In this document: positions 52,963-61,292 of the stretch, in pieces | How the letters are laid out: each line of letters opens with the position of its first letter | How positions within the stretch are numbered: the first letter of the stretch is position 1 | From: CAZIBG01 sp964536985 | Lineage (GTDB): Bacteria; Patescibacteriota; Saccharimonadia; Saccharimonadales; AWTP1-31 | Assembly (NCBI GenBank): GCA_964536985.1 | Contig: CAZIBG010000004.1 | Location: 1 to 64,000 of the forward strand | Reading direction: 5' to 3' | DNA length: 64,000 nt | The notes under the pieces: generated by a model | The model's input: only the letters and a program-made list of their open reading frames with translations | Databases searched by the model: none | Told to the model about the DNA's origin: nothing | Program-made: the position numbers and the translations under genes

Positions 52963-53597
52963 TAGAATGCTCCTATTTCTTTTTCTAGTTTAGCATAAGC
53001 ACTTTTTGGATTCTTAGCATTGTGGATGTACCCACCAACATTTAGTACATCAATACCACCTTCAACTAGTTTTGACACATTAGCCAGGTCAATGCCGCCG
53101 TCCCAACCAATCTCAATATCCGGTCGTATTTTACGGATTGCAGTTACTTTAGTAAGTAAGGCCAACCGAGCATGTCCGCCGAAGTGCCCCAGGTCGCCAC
53201 TGAAAATCAGTACGTGATCAATGTCTTTTAGCGCTGGCTCAATCTTTTCAACTGGTGTATCTGCTAGCAATGCAACGCCTACCTTTATTCCTTTTTCTTG
53301 AAGGGGTCGAGCGGCGTCATAAAAATTTCCAACGCTTTCGGCATGTAGAATTACTAGGCTTGGCTTGAGACTGACGATTGTATCTAGGAACGGAAATACC
53401 GTTTCATACATCATATGCAGGTCACATTTCACTCCCTCCGGCCACCAAATTTTATCAATATCAATCAATCGGGTTGGAGCAAAAACTCCGTCAGTGAGGT
53501 CTATATGTACACGTTTAGCGAAACCTGACAGACGTTCAAGCTGTTCTCGAAGCTCGTGTGGCTCGTTGGCCATGACCGTTGGACATATAACAGGCAT
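52962..53597 (-). CDS. rpe: Ribulose-phosphate 3-epimerase-like protein
   Basis: TIM-barrel epimerase of the pentose phosphate pathway, 211 aa. The catalytic/metal motifs are altered but placed as expected: VHIDLTDGVFAPTR (usually HiDvMDG), CDLHMM, and IGWDGGIDLANVSKLVEGGIDVLNVG (usually VDGGin). The phosphate loop lacks the common VNPGFGGQ form, being FSGDLGHFGGHA. Given the operon with rpiB and transketolase I call it rpe, but a related D-allulose-type epimerase cannot be excluded. It begins 1 nt after the rpiB stop. Confidence 0.8.
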   Translation of the reverse strand: MPVICPTVMANEPHELREQLERLSGFAKRVHIDLTDGVFAPTRLIDIDKIWWPEGVKCDLHMMYETVFPFLDTIVSLKPSLVILHAESVGNFYDAARPLQEKGIKVGVALLADTPVEKIEPALKDIDHVLIFSGDLGHFGGHARLALLTKVTAIRKIRPDIEIGWDGGIDLANVSKLVEGGIDVLNVGGYIHNAKNPKSAYAKLEKEIGAF

Positions 53598-53598
53598 A

Positions 53599-54045
53599 CT
53601 ACGTTAATTGATCCATCTCTTTTATTCGTCGAGTAAACCGAGGAGCGTCGGCAAAGGCTGTATTGAGCCAGGTTTCGACGATTAAGTTAGCTTGATCATC
53701 GCTAAGGATTTTGGCAGGCAGGCAAAGAACATTGCAGTCATCATCATTACGAGCTGTCCTAACAGACTCAGTATTGTAGCCTAGGCAGGCTCTGATACCT
53801 TTAAATCTGTTAGCAGCCATCATGATGCCTTGCCCACTGCCGCAGATCAAGATGCCTCGAGCGTCGCCGTCGTCGCTAGATAAAATGTCGTTAGCAACGG
53901 TGGCAGCGAAAACCGGAAAGTCGTCCTGAGGATTTAATTCCTTATTCCCATCGTCATGGACATCATAGCCGGCACTCTTAAGGTACTGCACAAGTTCATT
54001 GCGCAAATAGTATCCATTATGGTCAGCGCCGATATATATGATCAT
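53599..54045 (-). CDS. rpiB: Ribose 5-phosphate isomerase B
   Basis: Interconverts ribose 5-P and ribulose 5-P. 148 aa from the ATG at 54045; begins MIIYIGADHNGYYLR. The catalytic Cys is present in GILICGSGQGIMMAANR. The usual HND motif of RpiB is replaced by DDD (TARNDDDCNVLCL). The open frame extends to 54147, but the extension would overlap gapA by 100 nt; the ATG at 54045 is 1 nt after the gapA stop, so it is chosen. Confidence 0.92.
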   Translation of the reverse strand: MIIYIGADHNGYYLRNELVQYLKSAGYDVHDDGNKELNPQDDFPVFAATVANDILSSDDGDARGILICGSGQGIMMAANRFKGIRACLGYNTESVRTARNDDDCNVLCLPAKILSDDQANLIVETWLNTAFADAPRFTRRIKEMDQLT

Positions 54046-54046
54046 G

Positions 54047-55087
54047 TTAGCTGTGGTGTTCTTTGTGATCGTGCTTTTCGTGCAGAAGTCTTCCGGTATC
54101 CGAAACAACTTCGACCAGACGGTTGCTGTAGCCCCATTCGTTGTCATACCAAGCCACTACCTTGAGCATATTGTCACCAATAACAGCAGTTAGCTTAAGG
54201 TCAACCGTTGCTGAATGACTATTGCCAATGTAGTCGCTACTCACTAGCTCTTCTTCTGTAACTGCTAGGATACCCTGATAAAATGGCTCTTTAGCTGCTC
54301 GCTTGAAGACCTCATTGACTGCCTCAACAGTAACTGGCTTCTTGGTGATAATAACAAAGTCACTTAGTGACACTACCGGTGTAGGTACACGTACACTCAT
54401 ACCACCAAAGATGCCTTCCAGAGCTGGCAATGCTAATGCGGCAGCCTTAGACGCGCCGGTAGTAGTTGGCACAATATTTTCAGCAGCATTGCGAGCTTCT
54501 CTAAGATCCTTAGCTGGAGCATCCTGAAGCTTCTGGCTTGCAGTATAGCTGTGAACGGTTGTCATCATAGCTTTATCAATACCAAAATGGTTTTCGATAA
54601 TCGCAGCTACTGGAGTTATACAGTTAGTGGTACATGATGCATTGCTAATGATATCTTCTGCTGTTTCAAGCTTATCTTCGTTTACGCCAAGTACGATAGT
54701 GGTTGCACCATCACCCTTAGCAGGACCAGAAATAACTACTTTGTGCGCACCTGCGTCGATGTGCCCCTTAGCGAGCGCAGGGTCAACAAAAAATCCGGTC
54801 GATTCAATAACAACATCAACTTTAAGTTCTTTCCACGGCAATGCACTAGGCTCTTTTTCTGCACAGACCTTAATGTGTTTCTTGTTAACAATGATATTGG
54901 TGTCATCGAATGTAACGTCGTGCTGATAGGTGCCATAGTTGCTATCGTGCTTCAAAAGATGCGCTAACGTCTTTGTGTCCGTGAGATCATTGATTGCAAC
55001 AATCTCTATATCTGGACGCTCAAACGCTACCTTAAAAGCATTTCGGCCTATACGACCAAAACCATTGATTGCTACTCGTGTCTTCAT
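54047..55087 (-). CDS. gapA: Glyceraldehyde-3-phosphate dehydrogenase
   Basis: NAD-linked GAPDH, 346 aa. N-terminal Rossmann INGFGRIGRNAFKVAF with VAINDLTD suggesting NAD preference, catalytic Cys in SNASCTTNCITPVA, and WYDNEWGYSNRLVEV near the end. The C-terminal tail (LLHEKHDHKEHHS) is unusually His-rich (4 His in the last 11 residues). Shine-Dalgarno GGGGGC. Leads gapA-rpiB-rpe-tktN-tktC. Confidence 0.96.
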   Translation of the reverse strand: MKTRVAINGFGRIGRNAFKVAFERPDIEIVAINDLTDTKTLAHLLKHDSNYGTYQHDVTFDDTNIIVNKKHIKVCAEKEPSALPWKELKVDVVIESTGFFVDPALAKGHIDAGAHKVVISGPAKGDGATTIVLGVNEDKLETAEDIISNASCTTNCITPVAAIIENHFGIDKAMMTTVHSYTASQKLQDAPAKDLREARNAAENIVPTTTGASKAAALALPALEGIFGGMSVRVPTPVVSLSDFVIITKKPVTVEAVNEVFKRAAKEPFYQGILAVTEEELVSSDYIGNSHSATVDLKLTAVIGDNMLKVVAWYDNEWGYSNRLVEVVSDTGRLLHEKHDHKEHHS

Positions 55088-55136
55088 AATTGCCCCCGTT
55101 ACCCTGATCTCAACTTAGATGTATTTCTATACTTAA

Positions 55137-55165
55137 AGCATAACCGATATATCTATGTCAGGCAA
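55137..55165 (-). promoter_or_regulatory. Promoter of the gapA operon
   Basis: TTGCCT (55160-55165), 17 nt, TATGCT (55137-55142); the 5' UTR would be ~43 nt. Confidence 0.5.
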
Positions 55166-55168
55166 TGC

Positions 55169-55687
55169 TCAGACATCAACTTCTTTGAAGTAATAGTCCC
55201 ATGCAGGATATTCAACCGAGAATATCTTTTCGGGATTATTTACGAATATTTTCTTAAACTCAGATGCATCCATCCATTCCACATCTTGATTCTCTCCATC
55301 CTGAGCACGGGGTTCTCCTGGCTCGACATTACAGCGGAATATCAGACCAATCCATGGTCGCCCATCCTTGAGCTGCTGAGTGCAGCAAAACGGTCTGAAT
55401 CCAAAGACGGCATCTGACTGTTGAGGCGAAAATACTTCGGTTTTATCGTCATTAATAATTTGGGATACCGTAAGGCCGGTTTCTTCCATTACTTCACGAT
55501 TGAGGGTTTCGTAAATATTCTCGTAAAGTTTGTCCAGGCTACCGGCTGCAAATTCTAATGTACCATTGTAAATTGATTCTGTATTTTTGTGATTACGAAC
55601 TTGAATCAGGAACTGTAACTTACCTTCATGTTGTCTTTCGATTATTGCCGCCGCGAAAGGAATAGCGTATTTTCGGTTATCGTCCAT
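55169..55687 (-). CDS. NUDIX hydrolase
   Basis: 172 aa. The NUDIX box is AAGSLDKLYENIYETLNREVMEETGL with one extra residue between G and the first E compared with the 23-residue consensus. The substrate is not assignable. Several aromatic/Trp residues (RPWIGLIF, VEWMDASEF) suggest nucleotide binding. Overlaps the methyltransferase gene by 11 nt. Last gene of the ppa cluster. Confidence 0.85.
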   Translation of the reverse strand: MDDNRKYAIPFAAAIIERQHEGKLQFLIQVRNHKNTESIYNGTLEFAAGSLDKLYENIYETLNREVMEETGLTVSQIINDDKTEVFSPQQSDAVFGFRPFCCTQQLKDGRPWIGLIFRCNVEPGEPRAQDGENQDVEWMDASEFKKIFVNNPEKIFSVEYPAWDYYFKEVDV

Positions 55688-56324
55688 GCTTCATACCTAT
55701 AAACTGTATTAGCCCACTATTACCGATGGCCTCGTCTTTGGCAGTTTTACCGTTGTCATCAAGGATGATAGTATCAAAGCCTTGCATCATATCGCCGAGC
55801 ATATCAACTGTAAAATATCGTTTAGTTAAGGTCCCAAAATCGATCAGACCGTCTTCTGCCTTACTCGCATCATATTCGGAATCCGCCTGTGAATTCACAA
55901 GAACGGCGAGTATGCCGCCAGGCTTTAAAACTCTTTTAATTTCAGATAAAATCGACTCCATCTCTTCGTCATTGAAATAATGTAACACTAGGTGTGCATA
56001 TACAGCATTAAATTGCTGATTGACAAATTCAAATGGTTGAGTTACATCTAAGACTTTGAGTTCAAGATCGCCTCCACTGGTGACGTTCTTGTCTTGGATA
56101 CTAGCAAAAAACTGATCTTGGGCATCTGTCGCAGTAACATTAAAGCCTTCTCGCGAAAACCATAGCCCATCCTGACCTACGCCCGTACCGAGTTCAAGTA
56201 TGTCCCCTCCAGCAGGTACATGACTCGCTGTCATGATTGCAAAAGGGTTGGGCGTACCTGCCCATGGTGTAGCAGAATAGTCTGCAAGCTTCTTTTGCCA
56301 GTGGCTCGCAGGGTAACTGGCCAT
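55677..56324 (-). CDS. SAM-dependent methyltransferase
   Basis: 215 aa, TehB/Methyltransf_25 type: motif I ILELGTGVGQDGLWFSREG, acidic strand VTATDAQDQ, and NAVYAHLVLHYFNDEEMESILSEIKRVLKPGGILAVLVN. Small-molecule or tellurite/thiol methyltransferase is possible; substrate unknown. 4 nt from the preceding gene, overlapping the next. Confidence 0.83.
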   Translation of the reverse strand: MASYPASHWQKKLADYSATPWAGTPNPFAIMTASHVPAGGDILELGTGVGQDGLWFSREGFNVTATDAQDQFFASIQDKNVTSGGDLELKVLDVTQPFEFVNQQFNAVYAHLVLHYFNDEEMESILSEIKRVLKPGGILAVLVNSQADSEYDASKAEDGLIDFGTLTKRYFTVDMLGDMMQGFDTIILDDNGKTAKDEAIGNSGLIQFIGMKHGR

Positions 56325-56328
56325 TACC

Positions 56329-56970
56329 CTATGCTTCCTCTGTCGGCTGAGGTGATAGTGAGGTCATAATTTTAGGATTTTCCAACCCTAAAGCATCTGC
56401 TACTGCAATTAGTACAACTTCAACAGATGATGCCATTGCTGGTTCGGCTCCCACCAGACGACGAGCACCGCATGACTGACTTCTAGAATAATCATGTCGA
56501 ACACGCCCCTCGAAGCTGCGTCCGGTCGCCAGATCATAGCTCAGAGAGCTATCGAGCTGATAAGCGCCATGTTCACGGTTAAACTGGGCAATCGAAACTG
56601 TTGTCCGAGGATTATTCTCCGGAACTGGAGCAGCTTCATCAGGTCTGCCAGTAAAGACAGCAGATCTGATATGCTGACCTGTTGGCTGATCTGTAAAACT
56701 ATATTCACGAAGATCTAGAACACCGCCGGCATTAAATTGTATACGTACATCTGATCGAAATAACCCTTTTCTATCAACATCTGATCTATCCGTAGTCGCA
56801 AGTCCAAATTTTGTAATGAATTTATTCGATCTTGTCGATGGACGTCGCAGGTGATCAAAGATTGAGGTTCCAAGATCCAGTATTTCTTCTAGTCTTTGTT
56901 GCTTTTGCTCTGGTGTCCAGACTTCTGGAGTTCGCTTTTCGATTACACCGCCACACGCTGGAATAGACAT
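56329..56970 (-). CDS. Protein of unknown function (213 aa)
   Basis: Family not recognised. From the ATG at 56970 it is 213 aa; this ATG overlaps the ppa stop as TAATG, while the longer reading to 57000 would overlap ppa by more. Polar, with beta-rich middle (VRIQFNAGGVLDLREYSF...IRSAVFTGRP) and no membrane segment. Sandwiched in an operon with pyrophosphatase, methyltransferase and NUDIX hydrolase. Confidence 0.65.
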   Translation of the reverse strand: MSIPACGGVIEKRTPEVWTPEQKQQRLEEILDLGTSIFDHLRRPSTRSNKFITKFGLATTDRSDVDRKGLFRSDVRIQFNAGGVLDLREYSFTDQPTGQHIRSAVFTGRPDEAAPVPENNPRTTVSIAQFNREHGAYQLDSSLSYDLATGRSFEGRVRHDYSRSQSCGARRLVGAEPAMASSVEVVLIAVADALGLENPKIMTSLSPQPTEEA

Positions 56971-57503
56971 TACGCCTCTTTCTCCCACCGTTCTTGACAC
57001 TCAACAATAATTGTTTTTGCATCCTCAATATTACCCCAGCCTTGGACATTGGTGGAGCCAGGCTTCTTGAGGTCTTTGTAATGACTAAAGTGGTGCTCAA
57101 GTTGTTTTAGGAGCGCCGGGCTAAGATCATCAAGGCTATTGATTGAATCACCTGTGTGTCGATCATCAGCAGGGACAACCACAACCTTATGGTCCATTTC
57201 GCCGTCATCTTCGAAGTTCAGAATACCAATAATCTTTCCTTGAACCACTACACCGGTTGCAATAGGCTCATTACAAATTATCAAAGCGTCTAGTTCGTCG
57301 CCATCGTCGTCGAGTGACTGAGGGATGAATCCGTAGTTACAAGGCTTAGCAAAAATACCAGGTTCAACACGGTCAAGCTCAAAGATAGCTTTCTTGCGGT
57401 TCCACTCAACTTTTAGCTGGGAACCTGTACCTATTTCGATAACTACATTCACTACGCCGCCAGCAACATCACCAGCATCAAGGATTTTGTTAAAATCAGC
57501 CAT
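56970..57503 (-). CDS. ppa: Inorganic pyrophosphatase (family I)
   Basis: Hydrolyses PPi, pulling polymer synthesis forward. 177 aa from the ATG at 57503, preceded by AAAGGAGAATTG. Motifs: VEWNRKKAIFELDRV, NYGFIPQSLDDDGDELDALII with the metal-binding D-G-D-x-L-D, and VVVPADDRHTGD. The frame is open to 57557, but the Shine-Dalgarno fixes the internal ATG. Confidence 0.95.
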   Translation of the reverse strand: MADFNKILDAGDVAGGVVNVVIEIGTGSQLKVEWNRKKAIFELDRVEPGIFAKPCNYGFIPQSLDDDGDELDALIICNEPIATGVVVQGKIIGILNFEDDGEMDHKVVVVPADDRHTGDSINSLDDLSPALLKQLEHHFSHYKDLKKPGSTNVQGWGNIEDAKTIIVECQERWEKEA

Positions 57504-57568
57504 CAATTCTCCTTTATGGTCACTTCCAATCAATAATATATCAGTAATATTGTACACTATTAGTAAGT

Positions 57569-58261
57569 ATGCGTATCATCGGCCATAGAGGAGCGGCCAG
57601 CTTAGCTCCCGAAAATAGTATCCGCAGTATTCAAGCCGCGATTAAGGCGGGTGTTGATGGGATAGAATTTGACGTAAGGCTCAGTAAAGATGGGAAGCTG
57701 TTCTTGTGTCATGATCCAACATTGGAGCGTACGCACGATGTTGACCGTCATATCGCCCATTTAACCGCTAAAGAACTTATGAAAATCAAAGGCCCAGATG
57801 GTGATCATGTTCCTCCTCTAGAAGAAGCATTGAAAGCGGCCGGCAATACACCGCTGTTTATTGAGGCAAAAGCGCGGGGTTGGGCGAAACCCTTGGCCAA
57901 TACCCTAGCAAAACATCCAAATAAAAAGCTATTTACCGTTATTGCCTTCAATCATCAAGAATTATTTGAATTCAGTGAATTCTGTCCAGATATTCCCGTC
58001 TACGTTTTAGAGCACCGCAATCCATTTGACGCCATAAATGCTGCTCGCGTGTATGGGTTTGATGGAATTGACGTAAACTACTGGACGATGAACCCCCTCG
58101 CTTACTATCTATGCAAGCGACATAATCTTGGAATAATCGTCTACACCGCCAACATACCGTGGATCGCTCGTCTATTCCAGAAACTTTATCCTCGAATATC
58201 GATAACTACCAATGTGCCCCACAAAATTCGTTCACGTAAGAGTTTAATGGCCAAGCGATGA
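57569..58261 (+). CDS. Glycerophosphodiester phosphodiesterase
   Basis: TIM-barrel GDPD that cleaves glycerophosphodiesters to glycerol 3-phosphate. 230 aa, cytoplasmic form (no signal). Catalytic motifs: IGHRGAASLAPENS (H, R), VDGIEFDVRLSKDG (E, D) and CHDPTLERT (H). FIEAKARGWAK gives the later Glu/Lys. Could recycle lipids taken from a host. A TACACT lies 10 nt before the ATG; the stop overlaps the next start as ATGA. Confidence 0.9.
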   Translation: MRIIGHRGAASLAPENSIRSIQAAIKAGVDGIEFDVRLSKDGKLFLCHDPTLERTHDVDRHIAHLTAKELMKIKGPDGDHVPPLEEALKAAGNTPLFIEAKARGWAKPLANTLAKHPNKKLFTVIAFNHQELFEFSEFCPDIPVYVLEHRNPFDAINAARVYGFDGIDVNYWTMNPLAYYLCKRHNLGIIVYTANIPWIARLFQKLYPRISITTNVPHKIRSRKSLMAKR

Positions 58262-58932
58262 ATGCCACACTTCAATCGGTAGTACGTGAAACATCAGACA
58301 TATCGACATTCATCTTTAAAACCGAACGACCTTTGCGCTATATTGCAGGCCAATTTATAGAACTCACCCTAGTCCATGGTGAGCCTGACGACAGAGGCAC
58401 TAAACGATGGTTTACACTCTCTTCTGCGCCAGGACATGAAACGATATCGATAACAACAAAGCTGGCAACAAAACCAAGTACCTTTAAATCCCATCTGTGG
58501 GAACTTAAGCCTGGAGGTACAGTTGATATCAGTGAACCAATGGGGGATTTTGTTTTACCAAAAGATCCCAGTATACCATTGGTATTTGTGGCAGGTGGTA
58601 TTGGCATAACACCTTTCCACTCAATAATTCAGTGGCTGGTAGATACCAACCAATCTCGCACGATTCAGTGCATATATAGTGTTAATGATGAATCAGAGTT
58701 ACTATTTGCCGAAACGCTGCAGCGAGCATTTGTTTCTGTAAGTATTCGAATCAGCCAACCCAACCTAACTGCCCATGAAATAGTTACTGTTGTAAATGGC
58801 CTCAAAGAAAAACAACTATATATTTCCGGTCCTGAGCCTATGACTGAATCAATTGTTGAACAATTTAAGCGTCAGGGATACACCCAGGATCAATTAATAA
58901 CTGACTACTTCCCAGGCTACAGTTCTATTTAG
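58258..58932 (+). CDS. FNR-type FAD/NAD(P)-binding oxidoreductase
   Basis: 224 aa, only the ferredoxin-reductase module: FAD domain (RYIAGQFIELTLVHGE, RWFTLSSAPGHETISI) and NAD(P) domain (LVFVAGGIGITPFHSIIQWL, YISGPEPMTESIVEQFKRQG). No 2Fe-2S ferredoxin domain or Cys cluster, so its electron acceptor must be a separate protein. Coupled to the GDPD gene by ATGA. Convergent with trxB (stop codons overlap). Confidence 0.87.
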   Translation: MNATLQSVVRETSDISTFIFKTERPLRYIAGQFIELTLVHGEPDDRGTKRWFTLSSAPGHETISITTKLATKPSTFKSHLWELKPGGTVDISEPMGDFVLPKDPSIPLVFVAGGIGITPFHSIIQWLVDTNQSRTIQCIYSVNDESELLFAETLQRAFVSVSIRISQPNLTAHEIVTVVNGLKEKQLYISGPEPMTESIVEQFKRQGYTQDQLITDYFPGYSSI

Positions 58933-59912
58933 TCTTTTTGCTGTTTGAGATTATCGAGATATTCACGAATCATTAAAGCAGCAGTTGCGCCTTCGCCAGT
59001 TGCACTTGCTATCTGCATAGTGGCACCGCTTCGGACATCGCCAGCAGCGTATACACCTTTGATGGCTGTCTTAAGATGATGGTCGGTCTTAACGAGGCCA
59101 ATATCATCAAGCTCAATTTTGCTTCCTTTAAGGAATTCAGTGTTTGGAGACAAGCCTACGAAGATGAAGACGCCATCAGTCTTGAACTCTCGTTTTTTGC
59201 CAGTAGTAGTGTGAGTGCTTATGACATGACTAACCATCTTATCAACTCCAACAATCTCGTCTGTAGTGCTGTTGAGGTGAACCGTTATTTTATCAGTATG
59301 TTTTTTTAGTTCCTTCTGTAGAACTTCACTAGCACGCATGCTATCGCCACGAACAAGTAAGTCAATATGGCTTGCAAATCGAGTCAGGAAGATTGCTTCT
59401 TGTACTGCCGAGTTTCCGCCACCGACGACAACTAGTTTCTTATCACGATAGAAGGCTCCATCGCATGTCGCACAATAATGTACGCCACGGGCAAAGTACT
59501 CTTGCTCGCCAGGTACACCAATCTTCTTATAATCGCTACCTGTGGCAATTAGAATTGACCGCGCCTTAATGTCGCCACTGGTTGTCTTTAAGAGTTTGTG
59601 GTCGCCTTCATCTGTAATTTCCATGACCTCTCCGAGCTCGATAACTGCACCGAATCGTTCCGCTTGGAGTCTGAGGTTATCGGCAAGTTCCAGTCCGGCT
59701 ATTCCCTTGGGGAACCCAGGGTAGTTGTCTACCCAGTCAGTTATGGCTGCCAACCCACCAATAACACCCTTTTCGAAAAGTAAGGTAGTGATGTCTTCAC
59801 GGGTCGTATAGACTGCCGCGCTGAGTGCTGCCGGTCCGGCACCAATCATTACTACGTCCCATACTTTATGGGCGGTTGCATCTGGCGGAGGAGTTTGAAT
59901 TTTGTCGGTCAT
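58929..59912 (-). CDS. trxB: Thioredoxin reductase
   Basis: FAD/NADPH-dependent disulfide reductase, 327 aa. FAD motif GAGPAALSAAVYTTRE, redox pair in YCATCDGAF (CATC), NADPH motif VVVGGGNSAVQEAIFL and C-terminal GVYAAGDVRSG. Start overlaps the upstream grx stop as TGATG: grx and trxB are a translationally coupled pair, suggesting that TrxB reduces this glutaredoxin-like protein. Confidence 0.95.
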   Translation of the reverse strand: MTDKIQTPPPDATAHKVWDVVMIGAGPAALSAAVYTTREDITTLLFEKGVIGGLAAITDWVDNYPGFPKGIAGLELADNLRLQAERFGAVIELGEVMEITDEGDHKLLKTTSGDIKARSILIATGSDYKKIGVPGEQEYFARGVHYCATCDGAFYRDKKLVVVGGGNSAVQEAIFLTRFASHIDLLVRGDSMRASEVLQKELKKHTDKITVHLNSTTDEIVGVDKMVSHVISTHTTTGKKREFKTDGVFIFVGLSPNTEFLKGSKIELDDIGLVKTDHHLKTAIKGVYAAGDVRSGATMQIASATGEGATAALMIREYLDNLKQQKD

Positions 59913-60160
59913 CAGGAAACTGCCGGTGCTAGTTTGGCAAGGTTATAACCTACTACAACCTCTTTTGAATCGTCATCACGTGTAATAACTGTCACAGGGA
60001 CAGCCAACTGACCGCTGATTTCGAAGGCTTCTTTTTGGCGTTCTGGATGATCGTCAAGATTTACTTCTTGGTAGCTATGGCCTTTGGCCCCAAGCCACTT
60101 CTTAACCATGACGCAGTATGCGCAGGTGTTTGTAGTGAAAATTGTAATGTCTTTAGCCAT
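59912..60160 (-). CDS. Glutaredoxin-like redox protein (YruB/NrdH-like)
   Basis: 82 aa from the ATG at 60160 (Shine-Dalgarno AAAGGAG; the longer frame to 60220 covers the promoter). Active site TCAYC (CxxC), with GQLAVPVTVI as the cis-Pro loop; layout as in the glutaredoxin-like YruB or NrdH redoxins. These are often reduced by TrxB and donate electrons to ribonucleotide reductase; the NrdR-like boxes upstream agree with such a role. Confidence 0.88.
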   Translation of the reverse strand: MAKDITIFTTNTCAYCVMVKKWLGAKGHSYQEVNLDDHPERQKEAFEISGQLAVPVTVITRDDDSKEVVVGYNLAKLAPAVS

Positions 60161-60188
60161 GACGAACTCCTTTATTTTGGTCGTTACT

Positions 60189-60204
60189 ATATTATATATA
60201 GTGC
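60189..60204. promoter_or_regulatory. NrdR-box-like palindrome 2 (overlaps -10)
   Basis: Minus strand GCACTATATATAATAT matches the NrdR-box consensus acaCwAtATaTwGtgt at 13 of 16 positions by eye, with the core G missing. It covers the -10 TATAAT. Confidence 0.5.
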
Positions 60205-60220
60205 TAGTGGTTATAGTCAA
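60191..60220 (-). promoter_or_regulatory. grx-trxB promoter
   Basis: TTGACT (60215-60220), 18 nt, TATAAT (60191-60196). The 5' UTR is ~24 nt and includes the ribosome binding site. Confidence 0.8.
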
Positions 60221-60221
60221 C

Positions 60222-60237
60222 GCACTATATGTTGTGT
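60222..60237. promoter_or_regulatory. NrdR-box-like palindrome 1 (upstream of -35)
   Basis: Minus strand ACACAACATATAGTGC matches the NrdR-box consensus at 14 of 16 positions by eye, with all strongly conserved positions kept. Start-to-start distance to box 2 is 33 bp, about three helical turns. Confidence 0.6.
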
Positions 60238-60248
60238 TTTCTAGTTAT

Positions 60249-60797
60249 CTACTCACCAATCTTTACGAGCTCGATATCAAAGACCAGGTCTGCATTTGCT
60301 GGAATACCAGATCCGCCGGGAGGGTTTGCGCCATAAGCCTGGTCTGCCGGAATCAATAGTCGTCGTTTTCCGCCAACTTTCATTCCAGGAACGCCATCTG
60401 TCCAACCTTTAATAACTTGGTCTAGGCCAAATGGAATCGGGCTACCAGTATCTAGGCTGCTCTGAAAAATGATCCCTGTAGAAGCGACTGCCCCTGTGTA
60501 ATGAGCGGTGACTGTGTCGCCAGGCTTTGCTTCATCGCCAGTACCGACTTGAGTGTCGATCTTTTGTAGTGTTGGTATTGATGCTGTCGGTGTGAATCCT
60601 GCTAGTTTAGTGCCTTCCAATTTACCCTCCGTAGTTTCATTAGTTTTAGTTGTATCTTCTGTAACTGATGTTAGCTGTTTATTTCTTCTACTTTCCTGGT
60701 GCGCTTCCCATATGACCATTCCGCTTAGACCGACCGAAGTAGCTAAGAAAATTACTGCTAGAACAATAGCGGCTACCCGCTCCCCAATTTTTGCCAT
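60249..60797 (-). CDS. Membrane-anchored FKBP-type peptidyl-prolyl isomerase
   Basis: 182 aa: one N-terminal membrane helix (~8-30), a polar linker (~35-75) and a FKBP domain (~80-182) with GDTVTAHYTGAVASTGIIFQSS, FGLDQVIKGWTDGVPGMKVGGKRRLLIPADQAYG and DLVFDIELVKI. It probably assists folding of exported proteins. Shine-Dalgarno AGAGGAT. Downstream of a NUDIX gene. Confidence 0.9.
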   Translation of the reverse strand: MAKIGERVAAIVLAVIFLATSVGLSGMVIWEAHQESRRNKQLTSVTEDTTKTNETTEGKLEGTKLAGFTPTASIPTLQKIDTQVGTGDEAKPGDTVTAHYTGAVASTGIIFQSSLDTGSPIPFGLDQVIKGWTDGVPGMKVGGKRRLLIPADQAYGANPPGGSGIPANADLVFDIELVKIGE

Positions 60798-60833
60798 GTA
60801 TATCCTCTGTTTTACTGACTTAGTATAGCAAAA

Positions 60834-61286
60834 TTATTGTATGTCGGAGCTAAATTCTTGTACCTGAGTAGGAAAGCCATCAGCAACACCTTGCAGTAAT
60901 CGTTGTTGAATATTCTTAGTCCTAAAAGTTACTTCTGGTAGCTTACTCAGCGGCAACCACATCGGAGTGTACAGGTTGTCGCCACTTTTATTTATCTGAC
61001 GCTCATCAGATTGCTCGTGAAGCATTGGAGTTCCTGATACATAATCGACCAGATAGACGTACTGGTCCCCATATGGTGCTGGCGAGTGCTCGATATATAC
61101 CAACCGCGGGTTGGCTACATGTACTTTTGTCTCTTCATGGATCTCACGTAGCAATGCTTTTTCCTTTGACTCAAGCATTTCCACATGACCACCAATAAGC
61201 GTGTAGTATTGTTTTCCGAATTTATCGCGCTTCATGACTAACAAGTTATTCTCTTTGATGATGATGGCGCGTACAGCAGTAAACAT
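60834..61286 (-). CDS. NUDIX hydrolase
   Basis: 150 aa. NUDIX box GGHVEMLESKEKALLREIHEETKV, consensus except that the last conserved Gly is Lys. Substrate unknown. AGGAAA before the ATG; 6 nt after the ABC exporter gene, so it is in its operon. Confidence 0.87.
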   Translation of the reverse strand: MFTAVRAIIIKENNLLVMKRDKFGKQYYTLIGGHVEMLESKEKALLREIHEETKVHVANPRLVYIEHSPAPYGDQYVYLVDYVSGTPMLHEQSDERQINKSGDNLYTPMWLPLSKLPEVTFRTKNIQQRLLQGVADGFPTQVQEFSSDIQ

Positions 61287-61292
61287 ATTTTC

